A stretch of 64,000 nucleotides of DNA. Source: UBA8522 sp964353705 (GTDB lineage Bacteria > Acidobacteriota > Aminicenantia > Aminicenantales > UBA8522). The stretch lies in contig CAYGXD010000004.1 in the NCBI GenBank assembly GCA_964353705.1, forward strand, positions 6,599 through 70,598. Reading direction: 5' to 3'. The notes below the pieces were generated by a model, which saw only the letters and a list, made by a program, of their open reading frames with translations, searched no databases and had not been told where the DNA came from. This document shows, piece after piece, positions 23,566 to 31,454 of this stretch. Made by a program: the position numbers and the translations under genes. Within the stretch, counting starts at the first letter, position 1. Each line of letters starts with the position of its first letter.

Positions 23566-25089
23566 TTATTCTTTCGGTCTCAGCAGGGGAAAAAGGATGA
23601 CCTCCCGGATCGACCTCCGGTTGGCCAGCAGCATGGTCAACCGGTCGATCCCGATCCCCTCCCCGCCCGTCGGAGGAAGGCCGTATTCCAGGGCCTGGAC
23701 ATAATCCAGGTCGATCCAGTGCGCTTCCTCATCACCTCTCTTCAGTCCTTCGGCCTGCTGCTCGAATCGCCGGCGCTGCTCGTTGGGGTCGGAGAGCTCG
23801 CTGAAGGCATTGGCGATCTCCATCCCGGCCACGATGAGCTCGAAGCGCTCCGCCTCGTCCGGGTCCCGGCGCGAAGCCTTGGCCAGGGGTGAAATCTCCT
23901 TGGGCGGATCGATGATGAAGGTCGGCTGGACGATCTTGGGCTTGACCAGCTTATCGAAAATTATATCCAAGGCTTTCCCATAGGAGAGAGGCTGCTTCTC
24001 CGCGGCCAGGGTGGCCGCGAAACGGGTCACCTCTTCGGGACTGTCGAACCGGGCGGGCGCCAAACCGCTGTGGGCGAAGAGCGCCTCTTTATAGCTGAGC
24101 CGGGCAAACGGTTTCTTGAACGAAATGGTTTCCTCTCCGTAGGGGAACTCTTCCCGGCCGAGAAGCGTCAAGGCCAGGGAGTGGAGCAGCTCTTCGGTCA
24201 GCTCCATCATGTCGTGGTAATCGCTGTAGGCCTCATAGAACTCGAGCATGGTGAACTCCGGGTTGTGCTCGGAGGAGATGCCCTCGTTCCGGAAGTTGCG
24301 GTTGATCTCATAGACTTTCTCCATCCCCCCGACCACGAGCCGTTTGAGATACAGCTCGGGAGCGATGCGGAGATAGAGGTCGATGCCCAGGGCGTTATGG
24401 AACGTCTTGAACGGCCGGGCCAGGGCGCCACCCGGGATGGGGTGCATCATCGGCGTCTCGACCTCCACGTAGCCGCGGGCGTCAAAGAAACGCCGGATCT
24501 CGGCGACTATCCGGCTGCGCAGCCGGAAGACCTCGCCCACCTCCGGGTTCATGATCAGGTCGAGGTAACGGCGGCGGTACCGCAGTTCGAAATCCTGGAG
24601 CCCGTGCCACTTCTCGGGAAGAGGATGGAGACACTTGGCCAGCAGGGTGTAGGCACTTGCGAGGACGGTCAACTCTCCTGTTTTGGTCTTGAAAAGAGTC
24701 CCCTTGACATCGATGATATCGCCGATATCCAGCCAGCCGAAGACCCGGTAGGCCTTCTCCCCGGCCTGGTCTTCCCTCAGGTATATCTGGAGCCTTGTCC
24801 GGCCGTCCGAGACGGTGGCGAAGGTCGCCCGGCCCATCTTGCGGATTGACATGATCCTCCCGGGGACGAGGACCGCGATTTTCCTTTCCCCCAGCTCATC
24901 CGGTGTCAGACCGGCATAATCCCGGACTATTTCGAAGACGGAATGGGTCTTGTCCGCCCGGTAGGGAAAAAGGTCAACTCCCGCCTCGGCCAGCTTCAGA
25001 ATCTTCTCATCCCGGGAGATGTCCTGGTCAGACTTTTTTGCTTCTGCGGACGGCCTTGCCTTGGGCCTCTCGTTTATCTTGTCGGACAT
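23566..25089 (-). CDS. lysS: Lysyl-tRNA synthetase, class II
   Basis: A 507-residue enzyme charging tRNA-Lys. An OB-fold anticodon domain (about 60-170, VPGRIMSIRKMGRATFATVSDG) precedes the class II core: motif 2 around FRNEGISSEHNPEFTMLEFYEAY and motif 3 GGEGIGIDRLTMLLAN near 480. Its ATG has a good SD (GAGAGG, 6 bases upstream), although this makes it overlap the nusB end by 62 bases. The first 25 residues are a charged extension. Confidence 0.95.
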   Translation of the reverse strand: MSDKINERPKARPSAEAKKSDQDISRDEKILKLAEAGVDLFPYRADKTHSVFEIVRDYAGLTPDELGERKIAVLVPGRIMSIRKMGRATFATVSDGRTRLQIYLREDQAGEKAYRVFGWLDIGDIIDVKGTLFKTKTGELTVLASAYTLLAKCLHPLPEKWHGLQDFELRYRRRYLDLIMNPEVGEVFRLRSRIVAEIRRFFDARGYVEVETPMMHPIPGGALARPFKTFHNALGIDLYLRIAPELYLKRLVVGGMEKVYEINRNFRNEGISSEHNPEFTMLEFYEAYSDYHDMMELTEELLHSLALTLLGREEFPYGEETISFKKPFARLSYKEALFAHSGLAPARFDSPEEVTRFAATLAAEKQPLSYGKALDIIFDKLVKPKIVQPTFIIDPPKEISPLAKASRRDPDEAERFELIVAGMEIANAFSELSDPNEQRRRFEQQAEGLKRGDEEAHWIDLDYVQALEYGLPPTGGEGIGIDRLTMLLANRRSIREVILFPLLRPKE

Positions 25090-25522
25090 TTTTCACCTCT
25101 CGCTCGGGCGCGGCTTGGGCGTGGATCTTCTTCCTCAGGGCATCCAGGATCCCATTGACAAAGGTCGCTGCTTCCGGACCGCTGAACTTCTTGGCGATCT
25201 CAATGGCCTCGTTGATCACGATAGCCGGGGCTATCGATTCACCGTGGAGGAGCTCGAAAGCGGCCAGGCGCAGGATATTCCGGTCGACCAGGGCCATCCG
25301 CTGGATCCGCCAGTGCTCGGAAACGGATTGGATGGCGGCATCGACTTCTTCGCGCTTGGCGGAGATCCCTTCGACCAGCCAGCGGCTGTATTCTTTGGTC
25401 TCAGCCGCCCCCCTTTTCTTTTTCCAGAAGGCCGTGACCGCCTCGCCTGCACCGGGAAGATCAAATTCCAGCCGATAGAGGATCTGCAGGGCGCTCTCCC
25501 GGGCTATCCGTCTCTGGCCCAT
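25028..25522 (-). CDS. nusB: Transcription antitermination factor NusB
   Basis: A 164-residue all-helical RNA-binding protein of rRNA antitermination. Markers: RRIARESALQILYRLEF at the N-terminus and IQRMALVDRNILRLAAFELLHGESIAPAIVINEAIEIAKKFSGPEAATFVNGILDAL in the second half (read as separate helices). The C-terminal 25 residues form a basic tail encoded in the overlap with lysS. ribH lies 13 bases upstream, the common ribH-nusB pairing. Confidence 0.94.
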   Translation of the reverse strand: MGQRRIARESALQILYRLEFDLPGAGEAVTAFWKKKRGAAETKEYSRWLVEGISAKREEVDAAIQSVSEHWRIQRMALVDRNILRLAAFELLHGESIAPAIVINEAIEIAKKFSGPEAATFVNGILDALRKKIHAQAAPEREVKNVRQDKREAQGKAVRRSKKV

Positions 25523-25535
25523 TGACGACGATGCC

Positions 25536-26006
25536 TCAGCCCAGCTTCGCCGCCTTGACCAGATTCAACATCTCGACGACCGAGAGGGCGGCGTCCCAGC
25601 CCTTGTTCCCGGACTTCGTGCCCGCCCGTTCGATGCCCTGCTCGATCGTATCGACGGTGAGAATGCCGAAGGCGCAGGGGATCCCTTCGTCCATGCTGAT
25701 CTGGGCGATGCCCTTCGTCACCTCGGCGCTCAGATAATCAAAATGCGGCGTATCGCCCCTGATGAGGGCTCCCAGACAGATGATGCCGTCCACCTTTTTC
25801 GCTGCGGCCAGCTTCTTCACTAGGAAAGGGACCTCGAATGATCCCGGAACCTTGTAGACGGTGATATCCGTCTCGGCGGCGCCCAGTTTGGTCAGGGCGT
25901 CCAACGCTCCCTCGAGAAGGCGCTCCGAGATGAAGCTGTTGAACCGGCTGAGCACGATGCCGATCTTGAGTCCTTTGGCCTGCAGTTTACCCTGGTATGT
26001 TTCCAT
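25536..26006 (-). CDS. ribH: 6,7-dimethyl-8-ribityllumazine synthase
   Basis: A 156-residue enzyme making the lumazine precursor of riboflavin; it forms pentameric or 60-mer shells. Markers: IVLSRFNSFISERLLEGALDAL, VPGSFEVPFLVKKLA near 50, CLGALIRGDTPHFDYLSAEVTKGI near 80 with the catalytic histidine, and GTKSGNKGWDAA near the C-terminus. Other rib genes are not in the window. It lies 12 bases after the enoyl-CoA hydratase and 13 before nusB. Confidence 0.96.
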   Translation of the reverse strand: METYQGKLQAKGLKIGIVLSRFNSFISERLLEGALDALTKLGAAETDITVYKVPGSFEVPFLVKKLAAAKKVDGIICLGALIRGDTPHFDYLSAEVTKGIAQISMDEGIPCAFGILTVDTIEQGIERAGTKSGNKGWDAALSVVEMLNLVKAAKLG

Positions 26007-26018
26007 GTGTCACCTCTC

Positions 26019-26801
26019 TCACCGGCCGCGAAAGTCCGGCTTCCGTTTTTCCAAGAAGGCCTTCGCGCCTTCCTTGAAATCCTCGGTCGCGCAGGTGCGG
26101 CCGAAGATCTCCGCTTCGAGCTCCAGGCCTTCATCCAACTTCCCGTCCAGACCCCGGTTGATCGCCTCGATGGAGTAGGCGATGGCCAAGGGACCGTTTT
26201 TGATGGCCTCCTTGGCCAGGGCTTCGGCCGCAGACAGAAGCTCTGTCGCCGGAACGACCTTGTTGACAAGGCCGATCTCGGCGGCTTCTTTAGCCTCGAC
26301 CATCCGGCCCGTCAGGATCAGCTCCATCGCCTTTCCCTTGCCGACCAGGCGGGTCAGCCTCTGGGTGCCGCCGTATCCCGGGATGATCCCCAGCTTGACC
26401 TCGGGTTGGCCGAACTTGGCGCTCTCCGAGGCCAGCCGGATGTGACAGGCCAAAGCGATCTCGGTGCCGCCTCCGAGCGCGTAGCCGTTGACCGCGGCGA
26501 TCACCGGCTTAGGGAAATTCTCAATCAACCGGGTCAAGGCCTGGCCCTTCCGGGAAAAGTGCCGGCCCAGTTCGGCATCAAGCTGAACGAATTCACTGAT
26601 GTCCGCGCCCGCGACAAAGGCCTTTTCTCCGGATCCCGTCAGGATAACCGCCCTGACGTCGGGGTCAGGCTCGAACTCAAGGAAAGCGGTCTTCAACTCT
26701 TCGATGGTCTCGACGTTCATGGCATTGAGCTTGTCCGGCCGGTTGACCGTGATCCAGCCGATCCCGCCGCTCGTTTTCGTCAGCAAGTTCTTATAAGTCA
26801 T
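26019..26801 (-). CDS. Enoyl-CoA hydratase/isomerase (crotonase family)
   Basis: A 260-residue cytosolic enzyme hydrating trans-2-enoyl-CoA. VIAAVNGYALGGGTEIALACHIRLAS holds the oxyanion hole and first catalytic glutamate, GQPEVKLGIIPGYGGTQRL the second. Length and both glutamates fit true hydratases (Crt/EchA) rather than isomerases. It is the first gene of the run ribH-nusB-lysS-lolC-lolD and has its own promoter and SD (GGAGAGG). Chain-length preference cannot be told. Confidence 0.92.
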   Translation of the reverse strand: MTYKNLLTKTSGGIGWITVNRPDKLNAMNVETIEELKTAFLEFEPDPDVRAVILTGSGEKAFVAGADISEFVQLDAELGRHFSRKGQALTRLIENFPKPVIAAVNGYALGGGTEIALACHIRLASESAKFGQPEVKLGIIPGYGGTQRLTRLVGKGKAMELILTGRMVEAKEAAEIGLVNKVVPATELLSAAEALAKEAIKNGPLAIAYSIEAINRGLDGKLDEGLELEAEIFGRTCATEDFKEGAKAFLEKRKPDFRGR

Positions 26802-26828
26802 CGCTTTGCCTCTCCAGGATTTTTTCTT

Positions 26829-26857
26829 ATTCTAACAGATTGGGACTATTTTTTCAC
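26829..26857 (-). promoter_or_regulatory. Extended -10 promoter for the crotonase-ribH-nusB-lysS-lolCD run
   Basis: On the minus strand GTGAAA (26852-26857, four of six) and TAGAAT (26829-26834, five of six) are 17 bases apart, with a TG extension before the -10 (TGTTAGAAT). Confidence 0.6.
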
Positions 26858-26897
26858 CAGATTTTTCTCCTTCCAGAGGGCGGAACCCTGAAGATTC

Positions 26898-26926
26898 TTG
26901 TCAGATGGCTGGTTTTATGATAATAA
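26898..26926 (+). promoter_or_regulatory. Candidate promoter for the LonB-type protease gene
   Basis: TTGTCA (26898-26903) is followed after 15 bases by GATAAT (26919-26924) or after 17 by TAATAA (26921-26926). It is divergent from the crotonase promoter, 41 bases away. Confidence 0.5.
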
Positions 26927-26966
26927 GAAAATTAGCCTTCCATCTCTCGCCACAAGGAGTCCGAAG

Positions 26967-29402
26967 ATGAAAAACAAAGCGGATTTTGAAGAGCTTCCCC
27001 CTGAGAAACTGCGCTGGAGGCTGGAGCCGGCGGCCGTGCCGTTCACGTCGACCAATGATTGCGAACCCTGTGGGGAGATCATCGGCCAGGAGCGCGCCCT
27101 CAAAGCTATCCAGACCGGTCTTGATATCAAGAGCCTCGGGTATAATATTTTTATTACCGGCATGGTCGGCACCGGCCGGACAACGACGATCAAGCAGTTA
27201 CTGGAGAAGCTGGAAAAGGAAGATAAGACGCCGGACGACATCCTCTACGTCAACAACTTCAAAAATCCTGATGAACCGAGCCTGATCATGCTGGCCAGCG
27301 GCCAGGGCCGCCTCTTCAAGGAGGCGATGGATAACCTCATCGAAATGCTCCGCAGCAACATCCCCGAGCTCCTCAAGAGCAAGTATTATGCCGACAAGAG
27401 AGAGAGGATAATCGAGACCCAGCAGGTCAAACAGAAGGAGATCCTGCAGCGGTTCGAAGAAGAGGCCTCGGGCCAGGGGTTTTCGGTCGTTCAGGTCCAG
27501 ATGGGGCTGTTCGTCAAGCCCGACCTCGTCCCGGTGATCGAGGACCGGGCCGTTTCTTTCCGCGAGCTCGAGGGGATGGTCAAGGATAAAAAGTTCGCCC
27601 AGAAAGACCTGGAGGCCCGGCAGAAAAAATACGGGGAGTTGACGTCCGAAATGGAGGGCGTCTTCGAGAAGCTGCGGGAGATCGATGAGGAGACGCGGAC
27701 GCTCCTCAAGGCCTGGGACGCCGAGGCCATCACTCCGATCATCAAGGGCGAGGTCAACGGACTCCGGGAGAGATATCCTCAAGGCCCGATCTCTGAGTAC
27801 CTCACCCATGTTGAAGAGAACCTGATCGGCAATATCGAGCTCTTCAAAACCCAGAAAAAGGATGAAAAAGAAGACAAGAATAAGGAGCTCGGTGATGCCT
27901 TCCTGGAGTACCGGGTGAACCTGCTGGTCGACAACTCGGAAGTCAAGGGAGCTCCGGTGGTCATGGAGACAAACCCCAGCTACGTCAACCTCTTCGGGAC
28001 GATCGAGTCCAGCGTCACCCGCCTCGGCGTCTGGCAGACCGATTTCACCAAGATAAAACCGGGCTCTTTCCTGAAGGCCAACGGCGGCTACCTGGTCATC
28101 AACGCCCTGGACGCCCTGATCGAGCCGGGCGTCTGGGCCACGCTCAAGAGGACCCTCCGCAACCAGATCTTCGAGATCCAGAACTACCTTTCCCTCTACC
28201 TGATCTCCACCACCCGGCTCAAGCCGCAGCCCATCAAGTCGAACGTCAAGGTCGTGATGATCGGAGACGTCAATGTCTATAACCTCCTCTTCTTCATGGA
28301 CGAGGACTTTAAAAAGATCTTCAAGATCAAGGCCGAGTTCGACTCCGAGATGAACAAGGACGAGGGGACGATCCGCGACTACATGGGCTTCATTAAGAAG
28401 ATCTGCGACGAGGACCACCTCCTTCCCATGGACAAGGGCGGGATGGCGGCCCTCATCGAATACGGCACCCGGGTCGCCGGGCGGCAGAAAAAAGTGTCCA
28501 CCCGTTTCCACATCCTGGCCGACGTGATCCGGGAATCCAGCTATTGGGCCAAGCTGGACAAAAAGGAAGTCATCGGGCGGGAGAACGTGGAAAAGGCCGT
28601 GCTGGAGCGCTTCGAACGGGTCAGCCTGCTCGAGGACAAGGTCCAGGAAATGATCGAGGAAGGCACGATCCTGATCGACACGGAAGGCCGGGAGGTCGGC
28701 CAGGTGAACGGGCTGTCGGTCTATGACATGGGGCAGTTTTCGTTCGGCAAGCCGACCCGCATCACGGCCAGGACGGCGGTGGGCCGGGCCGGCGTCATCA
28801 ACATCGAACGGGAAGCGGACATGAGCGGCCCGACCCATAACAAAGGAGTCCTTATCCTCGGCGGCTACATGAGAGGAAAATACGCCCAGAGAAAACCCTT
28901 CTCGCTTTCCGCCAGCATCGCCTTCGAACAGTCCTACTCCGGCGTCGACGGCGACAGCGCCTCCTCGACCGAGGTCTACGCCATCCTCTCGAGCCTTTCC
29001 CGGCTGCCCCTCCGCCAGGACATCGCCGTCACCGGGTCGATCAACCAGAAAGGGGAAATCCAGCCCATCGGCGGCGTCAACGAGAAGATCGAGGGGTTTT
29101 TTGATGTCTGCCGGGCCAAAGGGCTGACCGGAACCCAAGGCGTAATCATCCCCAATCAAAACATCCAAAACCTGATGCTGCGGCAGGACGTCGTCCAATC
29201 GGTGGCGGAGAAAAAATTCCATGTCTATCCGATCGGCAAGGTCGATGAGGGAATGGAAATATTGACCGGAGTCGCGGCCGGCGCGGCCCGTGAGGACGGG
29301 ACCTTTGAAGAGGGCACCGTGAACTCCCTGGTGGACCAGGAGCTGCTGCGTCTGGCCGCCTCCTGGAAGGGCTTCGCCGGCCCGGCCGACAAAGAAACAT
29401 AG
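26967..29402 (+). CDS. LonB-like ATP-dependent protease
   Basis: An 811-residue soluble protein of the AAA_32/LonB-like group. The ATPase part starts near residue 35; the P-loop GMVGTGRTT has Arg where Walker A normally has Lys, as I recall for this family. A coiled-coil insertion (about 130-300) interrupts it. The C-terminal Lon protease domain has Ser664 in DGDSASSTE and Lys707 in GGVNEKIEG, the same 43-residue spacing as the catalytic pair of E. coli Lon. No N-terminal substrate domain and no membrane segment. AAGGAG 8 bases before the ATG at 26967 fixes the start over an ATG at 26898. Its stop lies one base from the convergent pseudouridine synthase stop. Confidence 0.92.
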   Translation: MKNKADFEELPPEKLRWRLEPAAVPFTSTNDCEPCGEIIGQERALKAIQTGLDIKSLGYNIFITGMVGTGRTTTIKQLLEKLEKEDKTPDDILYVNNFKNPDEPSLIMLASGQGRLFKEAMDNLIEMLRSNIPELLKSKYYADKRERIIETQQVKQKEILQRFEEEASGQGFSVVQVQMGLFVKPDLVPVIEDRAVSFRELEGMVKDKKFAQKDLEARQKKYGELTSEMEGVFEKLREIDEETRTLLKAWDAEAITPIIKGEVNGLRERYPQGPISEYLTHVEENLIGNIELFKTQKKDEKEDKNKELGDAFLEYRVNLLVDNSEVKGAPVVMETNPSYVNLFGTIESSVTRLGVWQTDFTKIKPGSFLKANGGYLVINALDALIEPGVWATLKRTLRNQIFEIQNYLSLYLISTTRLKPQPIKSNVKVVMIGDVNVYNLLFFMDEDFKKIFKIKAEFDSEMNKDEGTIRDYMGFIKKICDEDHLLPMDKGGMAALIEYGTRVAGRQKKVSTRFHILADVIRESSYWAKLDKKEVIGRENVEKAVLERFERVSLLEDKVQEMIEEGTILIDTEGREVGQVNGLSVYDMGQFSFGKPTRITARTAVGRAGVINIEREADMSGPTHNKGVLILGGYMRGKYAQRKPFSLSASIAFEQSYSGVDGDSASSTEVYAILSSLSRLPLRQDIAVTGSINQKGEIQPIGGVNEKIEGFFDVCRAKGLTGTQGVIIPNQNIQNLMLRQDVVQSVAEKKFHVYPIGKVDEGMEILTGVAAGAAREDGTFEEGTVNSLVDQELLRLAASWKGFAGPADKET

Positions 29403-29403
29403 A

Positions 29404-30129
29404 TCAGGCGAGATTGACCAGGGTTTTGAGGCGGCGGACCTCGCGCGGTTCCAGGTGCCGCCACTGCCCGGGCTTCAAGTCCATAAGGGAGAGTCCGGCG
29501 AACTCGATCCGCCGCAATCCCAAAACGGGATGGCCGACTGCCCGGCACATCTCCCGGACTTCCCTTTTTCTCCCCTCTTGAAGCTCGAGCCGCAGCCAGC
29601 TCGATTTCTGTCCTGGAGCCAAGAGGGCGGCCTTGGCAGGGGCCGTTTTCTCCCCTTCCAGATAGACACCCCTCTCCAGCCGGCGGAGAGCGTCCTTGTC
29701 CGGTGCTCCCCGGACTTTGGCCACATACACTTTTTTGACTCCGAAACGGGGATGGGAAAGGCGGTAGGCCAGCTCGCCGTCGTTGGTGAGGAGGAGAAGC
29801 CCTTCGCTGTCTAAATCGAGTCGGCCGACCGGAAAGATCCGGCCCAGCGAGGCCGGGAGCCAGCGCTTGATCGTAGGGCGATCAAAGGGGTCTTTAAGGG
29901 TTACCAGGTACCCGGCCGGTTTGTTGAACAGGACATAAACGGGTTTCGTCTGGGCCTGAATCCGTCGGCCGTCGACCTGGACGATATCCCGTTCTTCGTC
30001 AACCTTGGCCCCGAGCTCGTCGATGACCCTGTTATTGACCGAAACGCGGCCTTCCACAATCCAGCGGTCGGCCTCACGCCGCGAGGCCACCCCCGCCAAC
30101 GAAAGATATTTATTAAGCCGGACAGCCAA
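29404..30129 (-). CDS. 16S/23S rRNA pseudouridine synthase, RsuA/RluB family
   Basis: About 241 residues. An N-terminal S4 RNA-binding domain (VRLNKYLSLAGVASRREADRWI) precedes the synthase core with GRLDLDSEGLLLLTNDGELAYRLSHP, where the aspartate of GRLDLDS is catalytic. It isomerises a uridine in rRNA; the exact site is not decidable. A frame reaches up to 30195, but homologues begin at the S4 domain, so I propose TTG at 30129 (giving MAVRLNKYL), 14 bases after the upstream stop. The SD there is weak, so the start is uncertain. Confidence 0.88.
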   Translation of the reverse strand: MAVRLNKYLSLAGVASRREADRWIVEGRVSVNNRVIDELGAKVDEERDIVQVDGRRIQAQTKPVYVLFNKPAGYLVTLKDPFDRPTIKRWLPASLGRIFPVGRLDLDSEGLLLLTNDGELAYRLSHPRFGVKKVYVAKVRGAPDKDALRRLERGVYLEGEKTAPAKAALLAPGQKSSWLRLELQEGRKREVREMCRAVGHPVLGLRRIEFAGLSLMDLKPGQWRHLEPREVRRLKTLVNLA

Positions 30130-30143
30130 AAGTCCCAGGACGA

Positions 30144-30698
30144 TCAGAAATGGATGTTGAGACCGAAATGGAGGTCCAGCCCGCCGAAATCCCACTCCAG
30201 GTTTTCGAATACGACGGAGAAATCCGTGTACTTAACCTCGCCGAAGATCCCGAGCTTGCCCAACCTCACCTCAAGGCCGGCACCGACATTCCAGCCCCAG
30301 TCCGATTCCTTGCCGATGTCATTCAGGTCGACCGAATACGTTCCATAGCCGACCGTGAGATAGGGGTAAATTATGGCCAGCGGAATCCCCAGCTTTCCGG
30401 CGACACCGAAATAATTATAATCCATCGGCTGTTCAAGGTCCTCCATGGAGGTTTCGCCAAAAAGAGTATGGTCGGCATGGTAGAACTGCCCCTCGAGGGC
30501 AAAGGCGAAGAACCTAACCCCGAGTTGGGCTCCATAGAAGAACGTGGAATCCCGGTCAAATTCGATCTCGCCCGCTTTGGCGTCCTGGTTGGTCCAGCCA
30601 CCCCTGGCACCCAGGTAGATCTGGGCGGTGGCCGGGACAGAGGCGAGGGCCAGGAGAAGGAGGCCGCAGATGGCCAAATGACAGAGTTGCTTTTTCAT
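30144..30698 (-). CDS. Small outer-membrane beta-barrel protein (OmpA/OmpX-like)
   Basis: A 184-residue exported protein: signal peptide ending near ATAQ, then IYLGARGGWTNQDAKAGEIEF and alternating strands (FFYGAQLGVRFFAFALEGQFYHAD, GWNVGAGLEVRLGKLGIFGEVKYTDFSVVF), ending DLHFGLNIHF. The terminal phenylalanine after alternating residues is the signature recognised by BamA. Size suggests an eight-strand barrel. AGGAGG lies 5-6 bases before ATG. No specific function is recognised. Confidence 0.85.
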   Translation of the reverse strand: MKKQLCHLAICGLLLLALASVPATAQIYLGARGGWTNQDAKAGEIEFDRDSTFFYGAQLGVRFFAFALEGQFYHADHTLFGETSMEDLEQPMDYNYFGVAGKLGIPLAIIYPYLTVGYGTYSVDLNDIGKESDWGWNVGAGLEVRLGKLGIFGEVKYTDFSVVFENLEWDFGGLDLHFGLNIHF

Positions 30699-30725
30699 AA
30701 TTTCCTCCTGAATCGAACCATATAT

Positions 30726-31364
30726 TTAATCGAAAGAGCGAGGTTTGGCCAGGACTTCAAGGATTCTCAAGTCAAAAAAGGTTTGGGCGTTGGCCGGCCG
30801 GAGGAAAAGCGCCGTATCGGCCCCCGAGTCCGACCCGCCGACGGAGATACAGGGCTCTTGTGTGGAAATCAAGCCGGAGTCGGCCGCCATGAGGCTGATC
30901 TCTACGGCCACTTTCGTCCCTTCGCCGAAGACGCGGAGGGAATAAGCGATGATCTCGTCCAGCTCATAAGTGGCCAGTTTTTTACGGACCGCCCGGTTCA
31001 CGCCGCCGAAGGCGTGCTGGCAGGTGAGAATCTTCCCCCCGAGAGCCTCGATCTTTCGGCGCAGGGCGGGCCTGAGCTCTTGGACGTCAGCCCCCATGAA
31101 ACCCGTGGAATGGGTGACGACGACCAGGTTCTTCCCCTGAAAAAGCAAGGCGGCCAGGGCACCCGTCCTCCCGGAGCTCGAGGCCACGACGATATTCCGG
31201 ACTCCGAGCTCGTCCGCCCGGGCGGCGGCGATCTCGAGCGTCCGGCGGGTATTCTGCGGCCCCGGCTTTTCGAAATAAAGGCAGGGGACAATCACATCAC
31301 CGCGGCTAATTTTTTTCCCGGTCATTTGTGTTCGCCTTTCAAAGACGCCCATCTTCATTTTCAC
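30726..31364 (-). CDS. Stand-alone pyruvate kinase alpha/beta (C-terminal) domain protein
   Basis: About 212 residues that match only the C-terminal allosteric domain of pyruvate kinase: NTRRTLEIAAARADELGVRNIVVASSSGRTGALAALLF, VVVTHSTGFMGADVQEL, and LATYELDEIIAYSLRVFGEGTKVAVEISLMAADSGLI. The TIM-barrel catalytic domain is absent, so it is not a pyruvate kinase. Similar stand-alone proteins exist in archaea and anaerobes with no proven role. The start is ambiguous: GTG at 31364 has AAGGAAGG seven bases upstream; ATG at 31358, ATG at 31325 and TTG at 31385 are alternatives. Confidence 0.82.
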   Translation of the reverse strand: MKMKMGVFERRTQMTGKKISRGDVIVPCLYFEKPGPQNTRRTLEIAAARADELGVRNIVVASSSGRTGALAALLFQGKNLVVVTHSTGFMGADVQELRPALRRKIEALGGKILTCQHAFGGVNRAVRKKLATYELDEIIAYSLRVFGEGTKVAVEISLMAADSGLISTQEPCISVGGSDSGADTALFLRPANAQTFFDLRILEVLAKPRSFD

Positions 31365-31426
31365 CAGCGGTCCTTCCTTTGTCAAGCTCTCATGACACTT
31401 AGAACTGCAGTTTCAGTCCCCCGTAT

Positions 31427-31434
31427 AGTATAAT
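31427..31434. promoter_or_regulatory. Overlapping divergent -10 elements
   Basis: AGTATAAT contains TATAAT on the plus strand (31429-31434) and TATACT on the minus strand (31427-31432). It lies between the pyruvate-kinase-domain gene (minus) and the MacB-type permease (plus, ATG 21 bases downstream). Good -35 boxes are missing on both sides, so confidence is limited. Confidence 0.4.
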
Positions 31435-31454
31435 AAGCACAGGATATATACCCG

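Noticed and set aside
27198..29222. A 674-codon open frame on the minus strand opposite the LonB-type protease
   Set aside because: It is a mirror of the codon pattern of a clearly conserved protein; its translation is low-complexity and matches no family. The same holds for long antisense frames at 20151-21560, 22465-23892, 30150-31433, 35785-37200 and 37553-38926.
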